In this document: piece after piece, positions 58,829 through 64,000 of the stretch
How positions within the stretch are numbered: position 1 is the stretch's first letter
Layout: every line of letters starts with the position of its first letter
Source: Sipunculus nudus
Taxonomy: Eukaryota > Annelida > Sipuncula > Golfingiida > Sipunculidae
NCBI GenBank assembly: GCA_026874595.1
Contig: CM049315.1
Coordinates: 66,095,416-66,159,415, forward strand
DNA: 64,000 nt
Direction of reading: 5' to 3'
Program-made: the position numbers and the translations under genes
The notes under the pieces: generated by a model
What the model was told of the DNA's origin: nothing
Database searches by the model: none
Seen by the model: only the letters and a program-made list of their open reading frames with translations

Positions 58829-59930
58829 AGCCCAGCTGACTGTAAGTAATCTGAGCTATAGCGATCACTCTTTGTCCGCCGTCCGTCCGGCCGTCTGTCC
58901 GTTAACAAGGCACAAATTGTAACCACTTACTTTACATACCGAGAGGTCCATGAAAAATCTCCTTGGGAACCTGGAATTAGGTTTCTGTTACCCATATTCT
59001 TTAAGCTATGGGGCTCCAAAGTACCCCCAGAATAATGGAAAATTTGATACAAAAGCTCAAGTATCTGAACAACTAATGGATTGATCACCATGAATCTTTG
59101 CATGGATATTGGTCATAGAGTGTTTCATCAGTGTCTGCAGACTGGTGGCGCCACCTGTATTTTTTTCGATTTTTTACGATTTGTTTTTCTCTATTTTTGA
59201 GATGCCAAAAGATGCCGTCATCTGTTAACATGGCACAAATCGTAACCGGTGGACCTGGAATCTTCTCACTTTACATCAGGAGAGGCCCATGAAAAGTCCT
59301 CTTGAAAACATGAAATTAGGTCTCTGTCCCCCATATTGTCCCAGCTATGGGGGTCAGAAGTACCACCCTAGAATAACTAAAAATAGACAAAAGCTCTGGT
59401 ATCTGAACAACTAATGCATTGATCGGCATTATTCTTTGCATGCCTATGCATCATGGAGTTATTCATCAGTTCCTGCAGACTGGTGGTGCCACCTTGGTTT
59501 CTTTGAATTTTTACGCATTTTTATCATTATTTTTTAAATTTTTTTTTTCTCTATTTATGAGACCTTCAAATATGCGGTCGTCCCTTAACAGGGCTCAAAT
59601 TGTAACCATTGGTCCTAGAATCTTCAAACTTGACATCCAGGGAGATCTGTGAAAAGTCTCCTGGGGAACATGAAGTAAGGTCTCTGTAACTCATATGTTT
59701 TTAGCTATGGGGCTTATAAGCACCCCTCTGAATAATTGAAAATTTATACCAAAGTAGGACACGAATCATAACCATGGGGCTCAGAATCTTCTAACTTGAC
59801 ATCCTGAGATTTCCTCAAAAGTTCTCCCCAGAAACCTGAAATTGGGTCACAGTGACCTTATTCTCAGAGTTTTGGTGTATGTTTGAGCAACCCAGAAATA
59901 ATGCAAAAAAAATGTGTTTAGTAACATCAA
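58829..59930 (+). repeat. Second tandem-repeat insertion, opposite orientation, in gag
   Basis: Begins AGCCCAGCTGACTGTAAG and TAATCTGAGCT, then TTTGTCCGCCGTCCGTCCGG. It has two to three units with GGTGGCGCCACC at about 59143 and GGTGGTGCCACC at about 59480 (337 bp apart). It is the same family as 55692-57984 but in the opposite orientation. It replaces the central capsid region of the minus copy. The right boundary, near 59930, is where gag wording resumes. Confidence 0.8.
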
Positions 59931-59934
59931 AACT

Positions 59935-60703
59935 ATAAGTTGGGGCAGCACATAGACTATGTTCTAGTGTAAGTCTTTCTAAGTCCAGTCGTTTTAACTC
60001 AGTTTCTTTTTCTTTTTCTAGTCTTTCTCTTTCTATTTCTTTTATCAAGACTTCCTCTTTCTAACCTTTCTAACATTTCTAGCTTTTTTTAATTCCAACT
60101 GCATATCAAGGCTGTCATTTTTTTATGTTTCCCCTTCACTCTCTTCAATTAAACCTTTGCTAACTAGACCTTGCATGATATTAGCAATGATATCAGCTTT
60201 CTCAAAGCTTTTTTTCACACTAAGCTTTAAGTGTTGCCCCAAACAACAACTGTTCCTTTGTCAACTGTTTAAGTTGATCAGATTGTCAGTTTCTGTTAGT
60301 TGGGGCAGCACTTAGACTATGTTGTACTTTAAGTCTTTCTAACTCCAGTCGTTTTAACTCAATTTCTTTTTCTTTTTCTAGTCTTTCTCTTTCTAACCTT
60401 TCATGTTCTTCCCTCTCTTCTCTTTGTTTTTCTAATTCTAACTGTTTTAATGCTAGCTCATGTTGCATTTCCAACTGTTTTAATTCTAACTGCATAGCAA
60501 GGCTGTCATTTTTTTATGTTTCAACTTCAGTCTCTTCAATTAACCCTTTGCTAACTAGATCTTTCATGATTTTAGCAATGATATCAGGCTTTCTCAAAGC
60601 TTTTTTTCACACAGCCCCAAGTGTTGTCCCAAACGCAACAACTGTTCTTTCGACAACTGTTCAAGTTGATCAGGGTCGGGATCATCAGGTCTAAAATCTG
60701 CCA
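59935..60703 (-). pseudogene. Gag N-terminal part, with internal duplication
   Basis: On minus, ATG at 60703 opens MADFRPDDPDPDQLEQL and then a KEQLLRLGQHLGL segment with a frameshift. A charged coiled coil follows (60495-60286, rich in ELKQLELEKQREER). The same stretch occurs again at 60048-59935 (KEKETELKRLDLERLTLEHS) in a diverged copy about 360-390 bp away. The N-terminal gag has therefore been tandemly duplicated. The capsid core expected next is missing, replaced by the repeat insertion. Confidence 0.75.
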
Positions 60704-60834
60704 TGTTAAGATGTCAAAACAATAACAAAAAACCACTGAGATATATCCTGTAAACAATGTACTGTAAACAATATGTAATCTTGTAAACAATGTATGATAA
60801 AACGTGTCCAGGTCAAGGCCTAATAAATTGTCAA

Positions 60835-60862
60835 AACTATTAAGCATCCAGACGAGCCCCAA
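60835..60862 (-). other. Primer binding site region, tRNA-Pro-like
   Basis: On minus, a few bases after the LTR end (CCGTAACA), the sequence reads TTTGGGGCTCGTCTGGATG. This resembles the proline-tRNA primer site known from retroviruses (TGGGGGCTCGTCCGGGA), with one G missing and one substitution. It is in the right place for the primer of reverse transcription. Confidence 0.55.
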
Positions 60863-60868
60863 ATTTTA

Positions 60869-60917
60869 TGTTACGGAACCTAATATAAACAGATCAGGTA
60901 TGCGTGATGAACACAAA
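60869..60917 (-). repeat. 5' LTR remnant at the junction of the two copies
   Basis: TGTTACGGAACCTAATATAA and AACAGATCAGG match the first 49 bp of the LTR at 51263. After ATTCTGTAAC the LTR breaks off and gag sequence of the plus copy begins. Confidence 0.8.
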
Positions 60918-60937
60918 TTCTGTAACGTAGACAACAC

Positions 60938-61245
60938 TTGGGGCTAAGTGTGAAAAAAGCTTTGCTGTTACAAAGTGTATTGACTGGCAAGGCCAGAGAA
61001 ATTTATACAGAGCTTTCAGTAGAAGCTGCTGCTGACTATGACCTGGAAAAACGGTTAATCCTAAAAGGTTATGAGTTAGTTCCAGAGGCTTACCGCCAGA
61101 AATTTAGAAATTGGGAAAAGCGGAAAAATAAGACCTACGTTGAATTTGCTAGGACAAAAGAGCAGTTGTTTGATCGCTGATGTAGTTCTAAAAATGTAAT
61201 GAAAGATTATGACAATTTGCGCAAGTTGATTTTGCTTGAAGAATA
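60938..61245 (+). pseudogene. Gag, SCAN-like capsid segment
   Basis: The frame 60938-61180 reads KALLLQSVLTGKAREIYTEL, SVEAAADYDLEKRLILKGYE, LVPEAYRQKFRNWEKRKNKT and YVEFARTKEQLFDR. The LVPEAYRQKFR core matches the SCAN domain, thought to derive from capsids of Gmr1-like elements. A stop follows, then a DNLRKLILLEEYN-like segment (to about 61245). The N-terminal part between QHLGL and KALLLQS has been deleted. No zinc knuckle remains in this copy. Confidence 0.8.
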
Positions 61246-61399
61246 TAACCGCTGCAGTAACGCAGGGTGTAGATTGCTTAGATAACTCTGAAACAGAGTT
61301 TATGACTGATACTGTCAATGTCAATTTTTTGTTTGATGAAGCTGAGGCAGTAGATTCCTCTCTTGACTCTGAAATGGAGTTATTTGAGCCATTCAGACA

Positions 61400-61832
61400 T
61401 GATGGTTTTGTATCACATTCGAGTGATTTTTCAGATTCTACCCCTGTTTGAATTTTGAGGGACACTGGTTCAGGCCAGAATCTCACGTTAGCAAACACTT
61501 TGCCATTTTCTAATAGGTCTTTTACTGGTGCACATGCACTTGTTGGTGGTGTGTTTTCAGACAGGCATACTTCAGTTCCGCTTCACAGTATCCATTTAAA
61601 GTCAGATTTTATTTCTGGGAATATTACTGTGGGCATAAGAACTACTTTACCCTTTAAGGAAATTCAGTTGCTACTAGGCAATGATGTTGCAGGTGATAGA
61701 GTGCAGCCTGTACCAATAGTGACAGAAAAGCCGTCACTAGATCAGGACACTGATCCGGAAAGTCAGGAAATTCCTGGCTTGTATCCTTCATGTGCTGTAA
61801 CTAGATCCATGGCCAAGAAAAACACACATTAG
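61400..61832 (+). pseudogene. Aspartic protease, plus copy
   Basis: LRDTGSGQNLTLANTLPF carries the active D-T-G (Asp codon at 61461). It is followed by VPLHSIHLKSDFISGNITVG, then IQLLLGNDVAGD, the second conserved strand of the retropepsin fold, and a PGLYPSCAVTRSMAKK linker. A stop (TGA at about 61449) lies just upstream of the frame. The domain is otherwise complete. Confidence 0.8.
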
Positions 61833-61961
61833 GATAATGGTCCAGATGTTAACACTCTGGGAGTCACTAGTGACTCGTCTAATGACTCACCCGTACAGGA
61901 TGCAGCATTCTCAAGGTCAGAACTTATCGCGGAACAGCATAAGGACCCTGATATTTCATGT

Positions 61962-63120
61962 TTGTTTCCCAGGGCAGTTTCTAAAGATGAGCTGTCGCAG
62001 AACCCAGTTTGTTTCTATGTTAAAAATGGAGTGCTTATGCGTAAGTGGCGACCACCTGATGTATGCGCTGATGATTGGTGGGCCATCAAACATCAAAGAG
62101 TAATGCCCAAAAGCTTTCGCAGTGAAGTTCTAAGCATGGCACATGAGGCTCCTTTGTCTGGCCATTTAGGTATAAATTAAACTTATCAGAAGGTTAGTAC
62201 ACACTTCTATTGGCCTGGCCTCGGGAAAGATGTTGTACAATATTGTAAATCATGCCATACATGTGAGATGGTAGGCAAGCCCAATCAGAATCCTCCTAAG
62301 GCCCCACTTAGGGCTATTCCTGCTTTCGAGGAACCATTCAGTAGGATTATTGTTGATTATGTTGGACCACTGCCCAAAACAAAATCTGGACATGAATAAT
62401 TGCTGACAATCATGTGCGCATCTACCAGGTTCCCTGAGGCAATACTATTGCGCAAAATTAATGCCAAAAGTGTTGTCAAAGCTCTGACCAAATTTTTTAC
62501 AACTTTTGGATTACCAAAATCTGTCCAGTCGGACCAAGGGTCTCATTTAATGTCTGGCTTATTCCAACAAGTTATGCTTGAGCTAGGAATAAAACAGTAC
62601 AGCTCTTCGCTATACCATCCTGAAAGTCAGGGCGCTCTCGAGCGTTTTCACCAGACATTAAAAACATGATCAGAACTTATTGCTATGACACACAGAAAGA
62701 CTGGAAGGAAGGAATCCACCTATTGTTGTTTGCTGCCAGAGAATCCTTTCGAGATTCCTTGGGTTTCAGTCCCTTTGAACTAGTTTTTGGACACTCTGTT
62801 CGAGGTCCATTGAAACTGCTTAAAGAAAAACTCTTGTGGAAAAATCCTGATTCTCTTAGTTTACTGCAGTATGTCTCAGACTTTCGCACTAAACTATACA
62901 ATGCTTGTGAGATTGCAAAGTCAAATCTATAATCTGCACAAAGTAAAATGAAAACAAAGTATCACAAGCACACTGTAAGTAGGACGTTTGAGCCTCGTGA
63001 AAAGGTCCTTGCCTTACTTTCTATCCCTGGCAGACTTATGCAAGCTAGGTATTTTGGTCCTTACATTGTTGACAAGAAAGTCAGTGATTTAAATTACATA
63101 CTGTTGACACAAGATAGACG
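61962..63120 (+). pseudogene. Integrase with D,D-35-E and GPY/F region, two in-frame stops
   Basis: The zinc-binding part has SGHLGIN then a stop (about 62178), TYQK, and a CKSCHTCE motif. The core has the first Asp in IIVDYVGPLP (about 62355), a stop after SGHE (about 62398), the second Asp in SVQSDQGSHL (62532) and Glu in GALERFHQ (62640), giving 35 residues between Asp and Glu. The C-terminal part (62666-63120, two frames) has DSLGFSPFELVFGHSV and ARYFGPYIVDKKV, a GPY/F-like module. All three catalytic residues are retained. Confidence 0.9.
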
Positions 63121-63322
63121 TAAGAAGAAACAACTGTGCCATGTTAACATGTTGAAACCATATTATGACAGAAATACCACATCAGATGTTGTACATAATG
63201 CTACTGCTGTAAATTGTGTAAACACTGACCCTGACCCAGTTAAATTGGATACTGATTGTAAGTGTGATGTAGACATTTAGTGTGGTACAGTACCATTAAA
63301 AAACTCAGACGTCCTTAAAAAC

Positions 63323-63800
63323 TTGGATGCCAAACTGTCACACCTTACCGCACACCAGCAACAAGACCTCAAGAACCTGCTTCGGAATTATGAACATTTG
63401 TTTAGTGACATTCCAATGCAAAATAACATGTTGTGCCATGACGTCGATGTTGGCGAGGCAAGCGCAGTCAAGCAACATCCATATAGACTGGATCCAGAAA
63501 AGCAAGTATCTACAGGATGAGATTCAAAATTTGCTGGACAATGATTTTATTGAACCTAGTATCAGTAATTGGAGTTCACCATGTATTCTTGTAGCTCCAG
63601 ATATGTCTCCAAATTTGACTTGCTAATAGGATTCTGGCAAGTTCCGCTGACAGAACGAGCGAAAGAAGTGTCCACATTTTCTTAGTATGGTTGGATACTA
63701 CAGGAAGTTTTGTCCAAATTTTGCTGCTGTAGCTGAACCTTTGACTAATTTGTTAAAGAAGAAACAAAAGTTTGCATCGAATGTTCAGTGTGAAAATGCA
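63323..63800 (+). pseudogene. Reverse transcriptase, plus copy, palm deleted
   Basis: The N-terminal part, KLSHLTAHQQQDLKNLLRNY, leads by frameshift into DNDFIEPSISNWSSPCILV (63327-63600 frame). A deletion then joins to motif A (KFDLLIGFWQVPLTERAKEV, frame shifted), where the Asp is present. A second deletion removes the PFG, YIDD and FLGHIV region and resumes at SMVGYYRKFCPNFAAVAEPL. The damage differs from that in the minus copy, which keeps YIDD but has lost the motif A Asp. Confidence 0.85.
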
Positions 63801-63849
63801 TTTCAGAATTTGAAAGCAATTCTGCAAAGTTCACCAATTAGCAGCTCCA

Positions 63850-64000
63850 GACTTTTCTGTAACTTTTAAGTTAGCTGTGGATGCCAGTGATACTGCTGCT
63901 TGTGCTGTGTTGTTACAAGAAGGCAATGATGGCATAGATCATCCAATTTGTTATTTCTCAAGATAGTTTAATGCAAACCAGAAAAACTACTTTACTTTTG
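63850..64000 (+). pseudogene. RNase H start, plus copy, cut by the window end
   Basis: LAVDASDTAACAVLLQEGND (first catalytic Asp) and HPICYFS, then a stop and QKNYFTF, follow the RT thumb. The remainder and the 3' LTR should lie beyond base 64000. Confidence 0.8.

Larger units (their letters stand above)
51263..60917 (-). mobile_element. Gmr1-like LTR retrotransposon, minus copy, heavily damaged
   Basis: Read leftward, the order is LTR fragment and primer site (60869-60917, about 60835-60862), gag (about 60703 to 58000), protease (about 55580), integrase (about 55160-54020), reverse transcriptase (about 53420-52500), RNase H (about 52420-52025), polypurine tract and 3' LTR (51263-51896). Integrase precedes reverse transcriptase although the enzymes are Gypsy-like. 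This is the gene order of the Gmr1 group. Insertions of tandem repeats (about 55692-57984 and 58829-59930) and of a 400-bp segment (about 53500-53905), plus many frameshifts, have inactivated it. Confidence 0.85.
60918..64000 (+). mobile_element. Gmr1-like LTR retrotransposon, plus copy, 5' truncated and running past the window
   Basis: The copy starts inside gag (GACAACACTTGGGGCTAAGTG, the same point as the QHLGL segment in the minus copy). It then proceeds gag (60938-61245), protease (61400-61832), integrase (61962-63120), reverse transcriptase fragments (63323-63800) and RNase H (63850 on), in that order. No 5' LTR of its own is present. Internal deletions in gag and RT and several stops make it inactive. 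Its order confirms that seen in the minus copy. Confidence 0.85.

Overview
This is a 64-kb piece of AT-rich animal nuclear DNA. It holds no operons, ribosome binding sites or long intact cellular genes. It is full of (AT)n microsatellites, poly(G)/poly(C) runs, fold-back repeats, miniature inverted-repeat elements (MITEs), LINE relics, DNA-transposon relics and Gypsy-type LTR retrotransposons. The mix suggests a marine invertebrate, most likely a mollusc such as a bivalve. The pointers are interspersed repeats headed by an AGCTCAG palindrome and a CGTCCGTC tract, hammerhead-ribozyme repeats, and a Gmr1-like LTR family. The species assignment is an inference; no single-copy marker gene is present.

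Layout. 1-10 kb: largely unannotatable DNA with a fold-back repeat (2661-3010), a tRNA-like SINE head (about 3345), a pogo-type inverted-repeat element (3554-5181) with a perfect hAT-like MITE nested in it (4213-4637), and a second inverted-repeat element (7440-7712). 11-12.5 kb: a large inverted repeat whose arms carry hammerhead-ribozyme relics. 14-14.9 kb: a minus-strand LINE reverse-transcriptase relic. 16.1-16.7 kb: a GC-rich block beside 53 T's. 17.8-18.4 kb: inverted arrays of a short repeat. 20.6-23.9 kb: a decayed PHD-finger LINE split by another copy of the hAT-like MITE. 24.8-34.5 kb: successive tandem repeats, including a 1.33-kb segmental tandem. About 35.3-35.4 kb, minus strand: the best candidate for a real cellular gene, a signal-peptide first exon with a consensus splice donor that resembles natriuretic-peptide-receptor ligand-binding domains. 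36.3-40.9 kb: pogo-type ends and a CENP-B-like HTH fragment surround a decayed two-gene DNA transposon with divergent genes. 42.6-44.4 kb: a 42-bp minisatellite open on both strands. 44.6 kb: a hammerhead with an intact core. 47-64 kb: an LTR-retrotransposon cluster.

The retrotransposon cluster holds a solo LTR (47094-47973), a Gypsy pol fragment split by a MITE with a 3-bp duplication, and two damaged copies of one family in inverted orientation. One copy is on minus (51263-60917). The other is on plus (about 60918 past the window end). Both have Gypsy-type enzymes in the order protease, integrase, reverse transcriptase, RNase H. That order is typical of Copia and, among Gypsy elements, of the Gmr1 group. 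The capsid region also resembles the SCAN domain, as expected for Gmr1-like elements. Every recognisable transposon gene here is broken by stops, frameshifts, deletions or nested insertions.
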